Part shown: positions 36,544 to 48,393 of the stretch, piece after piece
Layout of the letters: every line of letters begins with the position of its first letter
Position numbering within the stretch: position 1 is the stretch's first letter
From: Planctomycetia bacterium
GTDB lineage: Bacteria; Planctomycetota; Planctomycetia; Pirellulales; Thermoguttaceae
DNA: 64,000 bases
NCBI GenBank assembly: GCA_030527205.1
Contig: JAUNBG010000001.1
Location: 62,001-126,000 of the forward strand
Direction: 5' to 3'
Position numbers and translations under genes: made by a program
The notes under the pieces: generated by a model
What the model was told of the DNA's origin: nothing
Seen by the model: only the letters and a program-made list of their open reading frames with translations
Database searches by the model: none

Positions 36544-37131
36544 TTATTGGATTTCAACCTCGAACGGAGCGAGTATATTAGCGTCCTCTTTTTGACCGGT
36601 CCATTGCGGAAGTTCGCATTTTTGAGCAATCCAACCGGAATGGACAAGTTGACCTTTCTGATTTGCCGTATCCGTAACTTTTCCTGAAAGCAGACAACGA
36701 ACAGAATCGGCGGACGAAACGGTTATCATTTCTCCCTCCGCAATATCAGAAAGGGGACGAATTTCAAAAAAGCGTTCAAGAACTTCTGCGCATTGATCAT
36801 GAACGCTCAACGCGGCTGTTCCTATTTCTTCTGCGCTGTAATCGCCTAACGATTCTTTAATAAAATCGATGAATCTCGCTTCTCGTTGAAGAGTTGCCAA
36901 AAGCGTTATTGCTTCTGACTGTTCTGATTTGATTCGTTGCGACTTTTGTGGAGAATGAACCTGCGATAAAGCTGTTGTTTTTGATTTGAGTTTCGATTTT
37001 GTGCTTTCGTGATCAACAAACGGAGCCGAGGATTCATTTTTAGGCGAACGAAGAATCATTTCAATTTGTTCCGCTGTCTCTTTTTTTCCTAAAATGGCAA
37101 AAAAGGCTTTCAACGCAGTTAGAAGTCTCAT
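36544..37131 (-). CDS. DUF2760 domain protein
   Basis: 195 residues. An N-terminal hydrophobic stretch (LLTALKAFFAIL) is followed by a Lys/Ser-rich region. The DUF2760 domain begins at about residue 72: EAITLLATLQREARFIDFIKESLGDYSAEEIGTAAL, then VHDQCAEVLERFFEIRPL and LVHSGWIAQKCELPQW. I recognise the domain by the reading of these segments; no molecular function is known to me. An AGGA site precedes ATG 37131. Its upstream region holds two 20-bp direct repeats at 37181-37220. Confidence 0.88.
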   Translation of the reverse strand: MRLLTALKAFFAILGKKETAEQIEMILRSPKNESSAPFVDHESTKSKLKSKTTALSQVHSPQKSQRIKSEQSEAITLLATLQREARFIDFIKESLGDYSAEEIGTAALSVHDQCAEVLERFFEIRPLSDIAEGEMITVSSADSVRCLLSGKVTDTANQKGQLVHSGWIAQKCELPQWTGQKEDANILAPFEVEIQ

Positions 37132-37180
37132 AAAATAATTCCTGAAACGAGTTGATTTTAAGTAATCGACAAATTATTTT

Positions 37181-37220
37181 CAAGTCAGTCAGCCTGCAAG
37201 CAAGTCAGTCAACCAGCAAT
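37181..37220. repeat. Two tandem 20-bp direct repeats
   Basis: CAAGTCAGTCAGCCTGCAAG is followed immediately by CAAGTCAGTCAACCAGCAAT (16 of 20 identical). It lies 50-90 bp upstream of the DUF2760 start and at the edge of the transposase relic. It could be an operator for DUF2760 or insertion debris. Confidence 0.6.
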
Positions 37221-37405
37221 TGTGACTTGGCAAGCCGCAATTGTTGGCTGTATGCGGAAGCCAATGGGAGCCGCCCCTATCGGTTTTGGATAAATTGTCA
37301 AAGTTCGCAAGGGAAAATAATTCCCTGGAATCCGATATGGACAAACAGTCAATCCAATCGACTTCAATGACCCGCCGCAATTTTATGAACGCAACGGTTG
37401 ATTTT

Positions 37406-37873
37406 TCAAACGGCTTGAATATAAAACCTTATTGGTTTACATTGCTTCCATTTTTTCAGATCCGTTGGGTTAGGTCCGAAAGAGTCTTGCGCCAATGGAA
37501 CTTTGATTTTAAAGCCGTCTGCCGATTGCCATTCCCATTCAATCCCTTTAAGTTCGTCGTATTTATTCAGACCGGCCTGCCAGATCCGATCAAAAAACCC
37601 GGCTTCCGACCAAAGCTGATATCGTTTATGAAGAGCCGAGGAACCGAGTCCGCCGAGTTTTTCACGCGGAATCGCATTCCAGATAATTCCTGTTCGCAAC
37701 ACGAAACGATGGCGGCAAAAAAGGTTTGGTCAGAATACATTCGCTTCCGACCGCCGCCTGTTTTGCGTCGATATGTTTGCGTTTTGTCCTTAAGCTCGTC
37801 GGGCGTTGGAATGAGAGGTTCAACAAGCGTTTAAAATTCGTCCGATATTTCCCCAATATGCGTTCGTCCCATT
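37406..37873 (-). pseudogene. IS5-family transposase relic
   Basis: Begins with ATG 37873 behind an AAGGAG site and reads MGRTHIGEISDEF, then a TAA. The same frame continues LVEPLIPTPDELKD, GGRKRMYSDQTFFAAIV. A frameshift near 37700 then leads to LRTGIIWNAIPREKLGGLGSSALHKRYQLW, GFFDRIWQAGLNKYDEL, WQSADGFKIKVPLAQ and GPNPTD. That is the N-terminal half of an IS5-type transposase. After 37406 the frame is lost; faint in-frame remnants (LPLASAYSQ) may extend to about 37190. The DDE catalytic residues are not all present, so the gene is dead. No convincing terminal inverted repeats were found. Confidence 0.85.
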
Positions 37874-37980
37874 TTCGTCTCCTTACATAATAGAACATAT
37901 CGGACAAATTGTCCCGTTTATTTGATTATTTACAGATAACCTCTGACCAACTTTCCATTTTCAAAAAAGAAAAAAGAGGG

Positions 37981-38751
37981 TCATTGATGATTCAATAATT
38001 CCGCCAAATAGAGAATATCAATTTTCCGGATTGTTGGGTCTTTTTGCATCATTCCGCCAAAATGCATTGCGCAGCTTAAGTCGGTTGTTGCAATAAAATC
38101 GGCGCCGCTTTTAAGAAGATTATCAATCTTCTTTCGTCCCATTGCTAATGATGTTCCTGCCATTTTGACGCTGAAAGTCCCTCCGAAACCGCAACAATCC
38201 TGAACGTCGGGAATCGGCATAAATTCCAGGTCTTTTATATTGGATAAAAGCGTCATTGCGGCATCGGCCATTCCCAATTCGCGGCGCCCATGACAACCGA
38301 CATGAAGCGCAACTTTGCCTGGAAATCTTGCCTGAAAATCGGTTTGATGTAAAATATTGACCAAAAATTCTGATAATTCAAAAACTCGTTTTCCTGTCTC
38401 AACGGCTTTCGAGTCAGGATCAGCTTCCGCAAAAAAAACTCTTGCCATTGCGGCACAGGCTGATGAAGGAGTTACAATCCATTTTTGGTCGCCAAACGCC
38501 TTTTCAAATTGTTCCATAACTTTTCGAGCTTCATCCCAATAACCCGAATTAAAAGCAGGTTGACCGCAACAGGTTTGATCTGTCGGAAAGACCAAAGGAA
38601 TCCCCAATTTTTCCAAAAGTCGAACCGTTGCTATTCCGGCGGAAGGAAAAAATTGATCTATGAAACAGGGAATGAATAACGCGACTTTTTCGCCCTTTTG
38701 ATATTCCGGATAATTCCATTTCGGAACTTCCTGATCCAACGCTCGAATCAT
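37981..38751 (-). CDS. (Fe-S)-binding CCG-domain protein, LutA/GlpC-like
   Basis: 256 residues with two CCG (cysteine-rich) domains that bind a [4Fe-4S] cluster. Domain 1 shows VALFIPCFIDQFFP and TCCGQPAFNSGYW. Domain 2 shows VALHVGCHGRRELG and VQDCCGFGGTFSVKM. This is the size and pattern of LutA/YkgE, a subunit of the lactate oxidation complex LutABC, but lutB and lutC are not adjacent. It could instead be a subunit of another oxidoreductase with CCG domains (glycolate oxidase GlcF or heterodisulfide reductase HdrB type). ATG start at 38751. Confidence 0.85.
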   Translation of the reverse strand: MIRALDQEVPKWNYPEYQKGEKVALFIPCFIDQFFPSAGIATVRLLEKLGIPLVFPTDQTCCGQPAFNSGYWDEARKVMEQFEKAFGDQKWIVTPSSACAAMARVFFAEADPDSKAVETGKRVFELSEFLVNILHQTDFQARFPGKVALHVGCHGRRELGMADAAMTLLSNIKDLEFMPIPDVQDCCGFGGTFSVKMAGTSLAMGRKKIDNLLKSGADFIATTDLSCAMHFGGMMQKDPTIRKIDILYLAELLNHQ

Positions 38752-39141
38752 TTGACAGCCCTTTTTGAATAGAGATCATTAAAATCCGCCAGGGAAAATT
38801 AAGCGGTTTGTTCCTGATAAATTCGCTGGATTTTTCAAACAACGCAAATGGTTGCAGAACCATAACATTCATTTTGAAATTTATACTCAAGTCGATTGAA
38901 AATCCAGAATTATTGAGTTTGCAGGCTTCGCAACGACAAAAAATGTCGGAAAACGAAACTTCTTCCCATTCGGTATAAATTAAACTTTAGACGCTCTTTG
39001 AAAACAAAAGTTTCTCGAAAAAAGCGACGCAAATCAAACTTTTTTCGAGCTTGGAATTGAATAGACTCAAACCGGTTAAAAGCTCCGAAGGTTTAAATTT
39101 CAAGCCCGGATGTCGGACAAACGACTGAAACAAACTCTATT

Positions 39142-39289
39142 GTTCTGTTAAATATCTATTTGTCGGTTGCCCCTGTCGCGGAATAAACAAGACTAAAGCG
39201 CGGATGTCTTATCCGCATCCGCTCAAAAGTATTGTCCCGATTTTTTGTAAAAACCAACCGACCTCAATTTATGTCATTAACAAAACTCA
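39142..39289 (+). repeat. Family 2 intergenic repeat, copy 2
   Basis: Aligns in reverse orientation with 660-807 over about 148 bp with small gaps. It contains TCTATTTGTCGGTTGCCCCT, the GCGCGGATGTCTTATCCGC core and AAAAACCAACCGACC. It lies in the 625-bp region between the CCG-domain gene and the end of rpoC. The rest of that region is AT-rich without a recognised gene or a clear rpoC terminator. Confidence 0.7.
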
Positions 39290-39376
39290 GGTTTGTTAAC
39301 TATAACGGTTTTTGTATAAGAAAATCAATTATTGAGCTTTCCGATTTTAACCAAATTAACAAACGACTTATTCATT

Positions 39377-42300
39377 TTACTCCGTAACTTTTTCGTCGTC
39401 AATAAACAATTTGGAAAAACCTGAATTCAAAAGTTCGTCATTATATTTCGAATCGGAGTCCAGTTCATCGGGAATCGACGGAAACGCCGGGATACTGTCG
39501 TCGTCAGTATTAAAAATCGAATTCTGAATTTCTGTTTCCGGAATATCGTTCAGCAAATTAAAACTCGGAACGGCTTCTAAAGGAATCTGCATTTCCTGTA
39601 ACGCATCGGAAGCTTCCTGACGATAACGCCATTGAGCATTTTGATATTTTCGGAATCCAGTTCCGGCAGGAACAAGACGTCCGAGAATAACATTTTCCTT
39701 CAAACCAACCAAATGGTCGATCTTATAAGCAAGCGCCGCTTCGGTAAGAACCTTCGTTGTTTCCTGAAAACTGGCCGCCGAAAGAAAACTGGAACTTTGA
39801 ACCGCCGCTTTGGTTATTCCCAAAAGCTGCGTTGACGCAACCGCTTTGGTCGGTTTCTTTCCTTGGGCTGGTTTGCCGCCATTGGCTTCAAATTCAATAT
39901 TCTTCGATTCAAAAATATCTTTTGGAACAATTTCTCCAACCTGAAAATCAGTGTCGCCCGCTTCCGTGATCTTGACGCAACTTTCAATTTCACGATTCTT
40001 GTTTCGGAATTCAAATTTATCGATCGTTTCGCCTTCCAGAAGCGATGTATCGCCTCCATTTTCAATGCGAACTTTTCGAAGCATTTGAGCGACAATAATC
40101 TCGATATGTTTATCGTTGACAACAACGTTTTGCATTCGATAAATATTTTGAATTTCCTGAGTCAAATATTCCTGAACGGCATCTTCGCCGGAAACTCGCA
40201 AAATATCATGCGGAACAAGAAGTCCGTCGGTCAACGGTTGACCTGCGCGAACTTCGTCGCCATTATGAACGTTGATATGTTTCCCATGCGGAACTTCATG
40301 AATGCGTTCAATAACTTCCCCGCCGAACGAAGAATCGCTTCGAACGATAATGGTTCGTTTTCCGTGACGTTTATCTCCGATTTCAACGAAACCGTCAATT
40401 TCCGCGATGATGGCCGGATCTTTCGGTTTTCGGGCTTCAAAAATTTCTGTAACCCGAGGCAAACCGCTCGTAATATCCTGCGTTCCGCTGGCATTTCGAG
40501 GCGTTTTGGCAATAATGGTTCCGCGAACAACAGTTTGACCGTCTTCAACCTCAATTTGCGATTTGCCTGGGAGATAATGATCTTCCAGAACTTTTATCCC
40601 GTCTGGAGTTTTTATATCGATATGCGGTTGACGATCTCCTTTGAGATCAACGATTGTTCGACGAAGTTGACCTGTTGCCGGATCAACCGTCGTTTGAGAT
40701 GTATCCCCGTCGATAATATCGCCAAAATGAATCGTTCCAGACGCTTTTGCCAAAATCAACTTGCTATGAGGATCCATTGTACAAAGAGTTGTTTCAGCCG
40801 CGACTTCCTGACCTTCTTGAACCGTTAAAATGGCCCCTTCTGGAACGGAATAGATTTCTCGAGCTTGACCTCGCGAATTACAAATCGCAACTCCGGCATC
40901 GTTTTTACAGGAAAGAACCATAACGCCATTGCTGGCATGATCGATTATTTCGAGTTTATGGAAACGAACAAAACCGGCATATTTCGTTTTGATTTCGCTT
41001 TCTTCCGCTCCGTGAGCTGCTGTTCCTCCGATATGGAACGTTCTCATTGTCAATTGAGTTCCTGGCTCGCCAATGCTTTGAGCTGCAATCGTTCCAACGG
41101 CCATTCCTTCTTCAACAAGTTTCCCGGTTGACAAATCCATTCCATAACAAAGAGCGCAAACGCCAAGTTCCGCCTCACAAGTCATCGGACTTCGAACTTG
41201 AATCTTTTCGATTCCCATATCCTTGATTTTGTTGGCTATTTCCGTTGTTATCAATTCATTTTCGCGAACAATAACCTCATCGGTTACGGCATTGGTTATG
41301 TTGGCTCGAGAAACGCGTCCTCGAATCGCATCAACCAGCGAGACAACCGGCTCCAAGGCGCCTCCTTGATAAATGGCCCCTTTGAGAACGCCCATTGTTG
41401 TTCCGCAATCATATGTTGTAACAACAATGTTTTGCGCAACGTCTGCCAATTTTCGCGTCAAATAACCAGAGTCAGCCGTTTTTAACGCAGTATCCGCCAA
41501 CCCTTTTCGGGCTCCGTGTGTCGAACTGAAATATTCAAGAACATTCAAACCTTCCCGGAAATTCGCCTTAACCGGCGTTTCGATAATTTTCCCGTTTGGT
41601 TTGGCCATCAAACCTCGAATTCCTGCGAGCTGACGAATCTGTTCGGCGCCGCCTCGAGCTCCCGATTCTTTCATAAGAAAAATCGGATTGACATAGCCGT
41701 TGGTTCGAGTATCATTTTCGAGTTCTTCCAGCATTTTTTTGGTCACTTCATCTCGAACAACGGACCAAATATCCAATATTTTATTATAGCGTTCTTCCGC
41801 GCTCAGCTGACCGTTATCATATTGATCCTGAATCCGTTTGACTTCTTTGTCTCCGTTGGCAATAATTTCTTTTTTCGCCTTGGGAGTAATAAGGTCATCT
41901 GACGCAAAAGAGAGACCGCTTTTTGTGCTTTCCTGAAATCCCAGACGCATCATATTATCGAGCAGGTCGATCGTTGCCCGGCGACCAAGCAGTTCATGAC
42001 AGTTACTGATAACTGTTGCAAGTTCTTTGGATTTGAGAGGAATATTATAAAAGGGCATTCCTTCTGGAAGAATTTCATTAAAAATGAGTCGTCCCGGCGT
42101 TGTTTCAAACAGCATTCCCTCTCGAATTGACGGATCGGTTTGCAACCAACGACCTTTGGACATTCGAACAAAAATTTTCGCTTGAAGATGAACTTTGCCG
42201 AGCGCATGCGCCAGCAAAACTTCTTCTTTTGACGAAAATTTCATTCCTTCGCCGCGCATGCCGGGAAGTTCCATCGTTATATAATAGCAACCCATAACGA

Positions 42301-43813
42301 TGTCTTGCGACGGACTGATAATCGGTTTGCCGTTGGCCGGACTGAAAATATTATTCGTCGAAAGCATAAGCGTATGCGCTTCAACTTGAGCTTCCAATGA
42401 AAGCGGAAGATGAACTGCCATTTGGTCGCCGTCGAAGTCGGCATTAAACCCTTTACAGACCAACGGATGAAGTTTGATCGCATTTCCTTCGATCAACATT
42501 GGTTCAAAAGCCTGAATTCCCATTCGGTGAAGCGTTGGAGCGCGGTTGAGAAGAACCGGATGATTCTGAATGACTTCTTCCAAAATATCCCAAACTTCCT
42601 CGTCTTTGCGTTCCAGCATTTTCTTGGCGCTTTTGATTGTATCCGCATGCTGCAACTCTCTCAGACGACGAATAATGAATGGTTGATAAAGTTCCAGCGC
42701 AATTTTCTTCGGGAGACCGCATTGATGAAGTCGCATAGTCGGGCCGACAACAATAACGCTTCGAGCGGAATAGTCGACGCGCTTTCCCAACAGATTTTCA
42801 CGAAAACGCCCTTGTTTGCCCTTGATCATATCGGTTAATGATTTCAAAGGACGATTACTTGAGCCGAGAACCTGACGTTTACAGCGCATATTATCAAATA
42901 AAGCGTCAACAGACTGTTGAAGCATTCGCTTTTCGTTGCGAATAATAACTTCTGGCGCATTTAAATCGACCAATTTCTTTAATCGATTATTGCGATTGAT
43001 AATTCGGCGATAAAGATCGTTTAAATCGCTTGTTGCAAACGTTCCGGAATCCAGCAAAACCAAAGGTCGCAAATCGGGCGGAATAACAGGAATAACGTCA
43101 AGAATCATCCATTCCGGACGATTTTCGCTGGGACAATTGCGCAACGCTTCAACGAGTTTTAATCGATTGATTAAATCCTTTTTGCGTTGTTTGGATTTCG
43201 TCTCTTGAAGTTCCTGACGTAATTCGCGGGAGAGTTCCGTTACATTCAAACGCTGAAGCAACTTTCGAACCGCTTCAGCGCCCATTTCCGCTTTAAAAGA
43301 GTCGCCATACTCTTCCAGCGCTTTACGATATTCCTCTTCCGTTAAAAGAGCCTGCGGCTTGAGCGGAGTATCGCCCGGGTCGGTAACGACATAATCCTGA
43401 AAATAAATTACTTTTTCAAGACTTGTCGATTTCATTGCCAACAAAGTTGCCAAACGACTTGACGCTGCTTTGAAAAACCAAATATGAACAACAGGAGCGG
43501 CAAGTTCGATATGTCCCATTCTTTTGCGACGAACTCGACTATGCGTAATTTTAACGCCGCAACGATCACAGGTCATTCCTTTATATTTCATTCCGCGATA
43601 TTTTCCGCAGGCACATTCCCAGTCTTTTTCCGGGCCAAAAATCTTTTCGCAGAAAAGTCCGTCTCGCTCCGGGCGATATGTTCGATAATTGATCGTTTCA
43701 GGCTTTTTAACCTCGCCCTTCGATTCTTCGCGAATCTTTTTCGGATTGGCCAGACTGATTTTAACTGCATCAAAATCATTGATTCGATCGTAAGATCCGT
43801 CGCCGTTACTCAC
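39377..43813 (-). CDS. rpoC: DNA-directed RNA polymerase subunit beta'
   Basis: Largest catalytic subunit of RNA polymerase. Start chosen at GTG 43813, 8 nt after AGAGG, giving 1478 residues. A TTG at 43831 would add six but has no site. The N-terminal zinc ribbon is [20 protein letters not shown]. The clamp and catalytic core include [45 protein letters not shown] and the Mg2+ triad [12 protein letters not shown]. The bridge helix and trigger loop region follow ([19 protein letters not shown]). The second zinc site is CDCGT-type degenerate (YDCGTTMG) with [14 protein letters not shown] long acidic C-terminal tail extends past the family core. Lies 458 bp downstream of rpoB. Confidence 0.98.
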   Translation of the reverse strand: MSNGDGSYDRINDFDAVKISLANPKKIREESKGEVKKPETINYRTYRPERDGLFCEKIFGPEKDWECACGKYRGMKYKGMTCDRCGVKITHSRVRRKRMGHIELAAPVVHIWFFKAASSRLATLLAMKSTSLEKVIYFQDYVVTDPGDTPLKPQALLTEEEYRKALEEYGDSFKAEMGAEAVRKLLQRLNVTELSRELRQELQETKSKQRKKDLINRLKLVEALRNCPSENRPEWMILDVIPVIPPDLRPLVLLDSGTFATSDLNDLYRRIINRNNRLKKLVDLNAPEVIIRNEKRMLQQSVDALFDNMRCKRQVLGSSNRPLKSLTDMIKGKQGRFRENLLGKRVDYSARSVIVVGPTMRLHQCGLPKKIALELYQPFIIRRLRELQHADTIKSAKKMLERKDEEVWDILEEVIQNHPVLLNRAPTLHRMGIQAFEPMLIEGNAIKLHPLVCKGFNADFDGDQMAVHLPLSLEAQVEAHTLMLSTNNIFSPANGKPIISPSQDIVMGCYYITMELPGMRGEGMKFSSKEEVLLAHALGKVHLQAKIFVRMSKGRWLQTDPSIREGMLFETTPGRLIFNEILPEGMPFYNIPLKSKELATVISNCHELLGRRATIDLLDNMMRLGFQESTKSGLSFASDDLITPKAKKEIIANGDKEVKRIQDQYDNGQLSAEERYNKILDIWSVVRDEVTKKMLEELENDTRTNGYVNPIFLMKESGARGGAEQIRQLAGIRGLMAKPNGKIIETPVKANFREGLNVLEYFSSTHGARKGLADTALKTADSGYLTRKLADVAQNIVVTTYDCGTTMGVLKGAIYQGGALEPVVSLVDAIRGRVSRANITNAVTDEVIVRENELITTEIANKIKDMGIEKIQVRSPMTCEAELGVCALCYGMDLSTGKLVEEGMAVGTIAAQSIGEPGTQLTMRTFHIGGTAAHGAEESEIKTKYAGFVRFHKLEIIDHASNGVMVLSCKNDAGVAICNSRGQAREIYSVPEGAILTVQEGQEVAAETTLCTMDPHSKLILAKASGTIHFGDIIDGDTSQTTVDPATGQLRRTIVDLKGDRQPHIDIKTPDGIKVLEDHYLPGKSQIEVEDGQTVVRGTIIAKTPRNASGTQDITSGLPRVTEIFEARKPKDPAIIAEIDGFVEIGDKRHGKRTIIVRSDSSFGGEVIERIHEVPHGKHINVHNGDEVRAGQPLTDGLLVPHDILRVSGEDAVQEYLTQEIQNIYRMQNVVVNDKHIEIIVAQMLRKVRIENGGDTSLLEGETIDKFEFRNKNREIESCVKITEAGDTDFQVGEIVPKDIFESKNIEFEANGGKPAQGKKPTKAVASTQLLGITKAAVQSSSFLSAASFQETTKVLTEAALAYKIDHLVGLKENVILGRLVPAGTGFRKYQNAQWRYRQEASDALQEMQIPLEAVPSFNLLNDIPETEIQNSIFNTDDDSIPAFPSIPDELDSDSKYNDELLNSGFSKLFIDDEKVTE

Positions 43814-44271
43814 TGCAGATACCTCTTTCAATTGATAAAGGAATTTATTTCAAATATACTGCTTTCATCCGTAAAAATACCAAAATCAAACTTCTCAAAA
43901 TTAAACCGTTAAAAATAAAGAGGGGGATTCTGGAAAAATGGATAAAATAAGTATGCGTCCGCAGGAAAATCGTTATTTGTCTCTTAACAACTTTATCGGG
44001 ACGCTTGTATTTTAAAGGATTAAAATTTGCCTGTTATCAAAAATGAGATTATTCTGTTTCGCGAAACGTTGCATTGCTGGATAAGTTTTCTCATTTTATA
44101 AGATAAAAGCAAAAAGTTCTTTGTCTTCGGTCTTTCAAATCCAACGATTGGGGATGCTTCAAAACTTGAATCCAAACATTTGAAAAACTCAAAAAAGTTC
44201 TCTTCAGATTAAATAGGAAAGACCGGACAAAGTTGTTGTTCTGTTTAATTCAAACCAAAAATGAAACGTTA
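43814..44271. other. rpoB-rpoC intergenic gap with repeat remnant
   Basis: 458 bp where most bacteria have tens of bases. At about 43950-44020 a degenerate family 1 arm is visible (GCGTCCGCAGGAAAATCG, then TTAACAACTTTATCGGGACG). No gene is seen. It is unclear whether rpoC is read through from rpoB or has its own promoter here. Confidence 0.5.
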
Positions 44272-47200
44272 TTAAAATCCCATTAAATCTCCAGGGAAGA
44301 ACGCTTTTTTCCCTTGAGAAGGAACAAGGTCCATATCAAGAGCCAAACCTTTGATTTCGTTAATCAAAACGTCAAAGCTGGCAGGAGTTCCCGCCTCAAG
44401 CGTATTTTCCCCTTTGACCATGGATTCGTAAATTTTGGTTCGACCTTCAACGTCGTCGCTTTTGACGGTCAAAAGTTCCTGAAGCGTATAAGCAGCGCCA
44501 TAAGCTTCAAGAGCCCAAACTTCCATTTCTCCAAAGCGCTGACCGCCAAATCGGGCTTTTCCGCCCAACGGTTGTTGCGTAATAAGAGAATAAGGTCCAG
44601 TGCTTCGAGCATGAACTTTATCGTCGACCAAATGATGCAGCTTCAGCATATAAATATAGCCGACAGTTGTTTCCTGACCAAACGGTTCTCCGGTTCGACC
44701 GTCATATAAACGAACTTTTCCGTGACGCGGGAGATTTGCTTTTTCAAGTTCATTGTTGATTTGCCCTTCTGTTGCGCCATCGAAAACAGGAGTAACCGCT
44801 CGATAACCGAGTTTTGCGGCGGCCCAACCGAGATGCGTCTCCAAAATCTGGCCAACGTTCATACGAGACGGAACGCCCAACGGATTTAACATAATTTGAA
44901 TCGGGGTTCCGTCTTCAAGGAACGGCATATCTTCCTTCGGCAGAATTTTTGCGATGACGCCCTTATTTCCGTGTCGCCCGGCCATTTTATCTCCGACAGA
45001 AATAACTCGTTTGGCCGCGATATAGATTTTAACCATTTGAAGAACGCCCCGTTTGAGCTGATCGCCGCATTGCAACGAATTTCTTGCCCGGTCACGGGAA
45101 TCAATTGCGTCTTCTATTCGATGTTTTCGATCAAGGAAAATGGCATGAATTTCTTCATATTTCGGGTTGTCTTTCGTAATATTATTCTGTTTACACATTC
45201 GATCAAACGAATAAGTTTTCGCTCGTTCGGCAACATATTTTGCGTCTTTTTCCTGAACAAGCGGTTCGCGATCTTCGTCGAGAATGGTTTGATCCAAAAC
45301 CCGTTCCATATCGTCGATCATGGCCCCGAAGACATTCGTTATATTTTTATTTCCCTCTTCTTCGATTTGAGAGAGTTGAATATCAAGTTCGCGGCGTTCT
45401 GCATCGGTTAAACTTGTTCGATGACTGAAACGATGAGCGCCGATAACAATTCCTTCGATTCCGGACGGAACATCAAGCGATTCATTTTTAACGTCTTCGC
45501 CAGCTCGACCGAAAATGGCATGCAGCAGTTTTTCTTCTGGCGTTAATTCCGTTTTATTCTTCGGCGAAATTTTGCCAACGAGAATATCGCCGGGACGAAC
45601 ATAAGTTCCAACGCGAACGACGCCATTTTCGTCGAGATTGCGCAATGCTTTTTCGCCAACGTTCGGAATGTCGCGAGTAAACTCTTCGCGTCCAAGTTTC
45701 GTTTCCCGGATTTCGGTATCATATTCTTCAATATGAATCGAAGTATAAGTATCGTTTTGAACGAGTTCCTCGCTGATAATAATGGCGTCTTCGTAATTAA
45801 AACCGTCCCAAACCATAAATGCAACAAGAACATTTCGACCGAGAGCCAAAACTCCGTGATCTGTGCTGGCGCCATCGGCAATGACGTCCCCTTCTTCAAC
45901 TATTTGATCGGGAACAACAACGGGTCTTTGATTTTGACAGGTTCGTTCGTTTAAACCGACAAATTTGCGCAAATGATAAATGTCTTCATTATTAATGACG
46001 ATTTTCATTGCGTCGACATAAGTAACTTTTCCGCCTCGTTTGGCTTTAATGAGCAGACTCGAATTTTGAGCGGCGGCCTCTTCAAGTCCGGTTCCGACAA
46101 CAGGGGCTTCCGGAACGAGAAGCGGAACGGCTTGGCGTTGCATATTGGAGCCCATCAAAGCGCGGTTTGCGTCATCGTGTTCCAAAAACGGAATCAGACC
46201 AGCGGAAACTCCGATCATCTGATTGGGAGAAACGTCGATATAATCGACCATATCAATGGTCATCGGTTCGTAATCGCCGCGATGACGAGCGATGACGAGA
46301 TCGGTAACTGAATCGGGGATAAGTTCGCCAATAACCCCTTCTTCATCAAGAATGATTCGCATTGGAGTATCGGCGGGAACAAGTTTGGCGTCATGTTCTT
46401 CGTCAGCGCGAAGCCAAACAATTTGATCTGTAACTTTTCCGTTGATAACGCGGCGATAAGGGGCAATGAGAAATCCGAATTCATCAACGCCCGCATAAAT
46501 AGCCAGGCTGGAAATCAAACCGATATTTGTTCCTTCGGGCGTTTCAATAGGACAAATGCGTCCATAATGGGACGAATGAACGTCTCGAACATCGAAACCG
46601 GCTCGTTTACGATTCAAGCCGCCCGGCCCCAACGCAGAAAGACGTCGTTCATGCGTCAGCATTGATAAAGGATTGGTTTGGTCAACAACTTGAGAAAGTT
46701 CTCCTCGACCGAAAAAGTATTCAATTGCAGCGGAAATACTTTTTTGATTGATGACATTTCGCGGCGAAGCATCTTCGCGCAGCCGTTCTTTAACAGTTCG
46801 CTGAAGTTTGGCAAATCCTTTTCTCAATTCGTCGCTGGCCAACTCATCAATGGTTCGGAGTCGACGATTTCCCAAATGGTCAATATCATCGACTTCGACT
46901 GACGGATCTCCGCCCCAAAGTTTATTAAGATAACGAACAGCCTGAACGATATCGTCAGCGCCGATGACCAATTTATCAAGGTCGGTATTCGTTCCCAATT
47001 TGCGATTGATACGAAAACGGCCAACGCGTCCCAATCGATAGCGATTTGTATCGAAAAAGCGTTCTTTAAAAAAGTCTCGCGCTTTATCCAATTGAGGCGG
47101 ATTTCCCGATCGCAATCGTTTATAGATTTGAAGAAGCGCTTCTTCATGCGATTTCGTTTTGTCTTCTTCCAGAGAATTCAAAAGGAGTTTGTTTCGTTGT

Positions 47201-48060
47201 TCATCCATAATTTCAATGGTTTGAACGCCGGAAGTACAAATTTCTTCTGCCTTGCTTTTTGTTATCGTTTGACCGGATTCAACAATAACTTCATCCGAAT
47301 GAAGCGATCCTGACGGATATCGAATGTCGCCAACCGCAATTTTGCCTTCGATTTTCGATAACGATTCGCCGCCAACAATGTCGACAGAATAGGTTTTATA
47401 AAATGCGTGAAGAATATCAATATCGGAACTGTATTCAGGGCTCATCGCTCTCAAAAACGTCATGACCGGAAATTTACTGCTTTGGTCAATTCGTACGGAA
47501 ATCGTTTCTTTGCGCGAGATATGGAACTCGATCCAGCTTCCTCGTTCTGGAATGATTCGGCAACTGTAACTTTTGCGTTCGAGTTCCGTTTCAGAAATGA
47601 AATCGATGCCGGGGCTTCGATGCAACTGACAGACAACAACTCGTTCAGCGCCGTTAATAATAAATTCGCCGCCGCCCAGCATAATGGGCAACTCGCCCAA
47701 ATAAACATCTTCTTCAATAGAGTCTTCCGGGCGAACAAGTCGCAGACGAACGCGAAAAGGATGACCATATGTCAAGCGGAGTTCGCGGCATTCATCGGGA
47801 GTATATCGCGGTTTTTCCAGATCATAAGAAACATATTCGAGTCGAGTTGCTTTATCGTAGCTCTCAATAGGAAAGACTTCGCGTAAAACAGCCTCAAGCC
47901 CCTGTTCTTTTCGATTTTCCGGAGGAACATCAACTTGCAGAAATTCTTTATAGCTTCTGGTTTGCAGGATTGTCAAATCCGGAATGGCATATATTGAACT
48001 CTGGCTGCCAAATAGACGAGTTTCGTTGAATATCAATCGTCGCCGTGATGTGGTCGCCAT
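44272..48060 (-). CDS. rpoB: DNA-directed RNA polymerase subunit beta
   Basis: Second-largest subunit of RNA polymerase, 1262 residues. ATG 48060 follows a strong AGGAGG site. Marks include the RFRINRKLG segment and the rifampicin region [20 protein letters not shown] followed by [19 protein letters not shown]. After these comes [20 protein letters not shown]. Further on are [59 protein letters not shown] and the C-terminal [33 protein letters not shown]. The classical rifampicin-contact residues Q/D/H/R are the wild-type ones in this stretch. rplJ and rplL, often upstream, are not present; an RmlD-like gene lies there instead. Confidence 0.98.
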   Translation of the reverse strand: MATTSRRRLIFNETRLFGSQSSIYAIPDLTILQTRSYKEFLQVDVPPENRKEQGLEAVLREVFPIESYDKATRLEYVSYDLEKPRYTPDECRELRLTYGHPFRVRLRLVRPEDSIEEDVYLGELPIMLGGGEFIINGAERVVVCQLHRSPGIDFISETELERKSYSCRIIPERGSWIEFHISRKETISVRIDQSSKFPVMTFLRAMSPEYSSDIDILHAFYKTYSVDIVGGESLSKIEGKIAVGDIRYPSGSLHSDEVIVESGQTITKSKAEEICTSGVQTIEIMDEQRNKLLLNSLEEDKTKSHEEALLQIYKRLRSGNPPQLDKARDFFKERFFDTNRYRLGRVGRFRINRKLGTNTDLDKLVIGADDIVQAVRYLNKLWGGDPSVEVDDIDHLGNRRLRTIDELASDELRKGFAKLQRTVKERLREDASPRNVINQKSISAAIEYFFGRGELSQVVDQTNPLSMLTHERRLSALGPGGLNRKRAGFDVRDVHSSHYGRICPIETPEGTNIGLISSLAIYAGVDEFGFLIAPYRRVINGKVTDQIVWLRADEEHDAKLVPADTPMRIILDEEGVIGELIPDSVTDLVIARHRGDYEPMTIDMVDYIDVSPNQMIGVSAGLIPFLEHDDANRALMGSNMQRQAVPLLVPEAPVVGTGLEEAAAQNSSLLIKAKRGGKVTYVDAMKIVINNEDIYHLRKFVGLNERTCQNQRPVVVPDQIVEEGDVIADGASTDHGVLALGRNVLVAFMVWDGFNYEDAIIISEELVQNDTYTSIHIEEYDTEIRETKLGREEFTRDIPNVGEKALRNLDENGVVRVGTYVRPGDILVGKISPKNKTELTPEEKLLHAIFGRAGEDVKNESLDVPSGIEGIVIGAHRFSHRTSLTDAERRELDIQLSQIEEEGNKNITNVFGAMIDDMERVLDQTILDEDREPLVQEKDAKYVAERAKTYSFDRMCKQNNITKDNPKYEEIHAIFLDRKHRIEDAIDSRDRARNSLQCGDQLKRGVLQMVKIYIAAKRVISVGDKMAGRHGNKGVIAKILPKEDMPFLEDGTPIQIMLNPLGVPSRMNVGQILETHLGWAAAKLGYRAVTPVFDGATEGQINNELEKANLPRHGKVRLYDGRTGEPFGQETTVGYIYMLKLHHLVDDKVHARSTGPYSLITQQPLGGKARFGGQRFGEMEVWALEAYGAAYTLQELLTVKSDDVEGRTKIYESMVKGENTLEAGTPASFDVLINEIKGLALDMDLVPSQGKKAFFPGDLMGF

Positions 48061-48120
48061 TAAGAAAACCTCCTGCGGGGATAAGTAAAGATAGCCAAGC
48101 TAGTTTATAAAAAACGCCGA

Positions 48121-48149
48121 ATTATAATAATATCATTTTTCAACCAACA
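48121..48149 (-). promoter_or_regulatory. Candidate promoter upstream of rpoB
   Basis: On the minus strand a perfect TATAAT (48121-48126) lies 17 nt after a poor TGTTGG -35 (48144-48149). It would give a leader of about 55 nt ahead of the AGGAGG site of rpoB. The rest of the 333-bp gap holds no gene. Confidence 0.4.
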
Positions 48150-48393
48150 GCACAAGCCCCCCTTCCCCTGTTTTTTATTTTTTTCTTATACTTTTTCACA
48201 GAAAAATTTTCTGATTTTATAAAAAGAATCAGAAAAAAATGATTATTGAAAAAAGGATGATTAAAGGAATATTATGATGGATATAGTAACGGTAATGGTT
48301 GGCGTTTCATTGATTTGAAAAAGCGTTTGAAATTCAGGTTTCGTTTTCAATCATTGGTCAAAGTTGAGATGTTATTTTAAGGGTTGATATTTG

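Noticed and set aside
37186-37380. Possible C-terminal half of the IS5 transposase
   Set aside because: Only fragments such as LPLASAYSQ look related, in a broken frame; too weak to include in the pseudogene boundaries.
39863-40828. 321-codon plus-strand frame opposite rpoC
   Set aside because: Antisense shadow of a highly conserved coding region, with no family resemblance.
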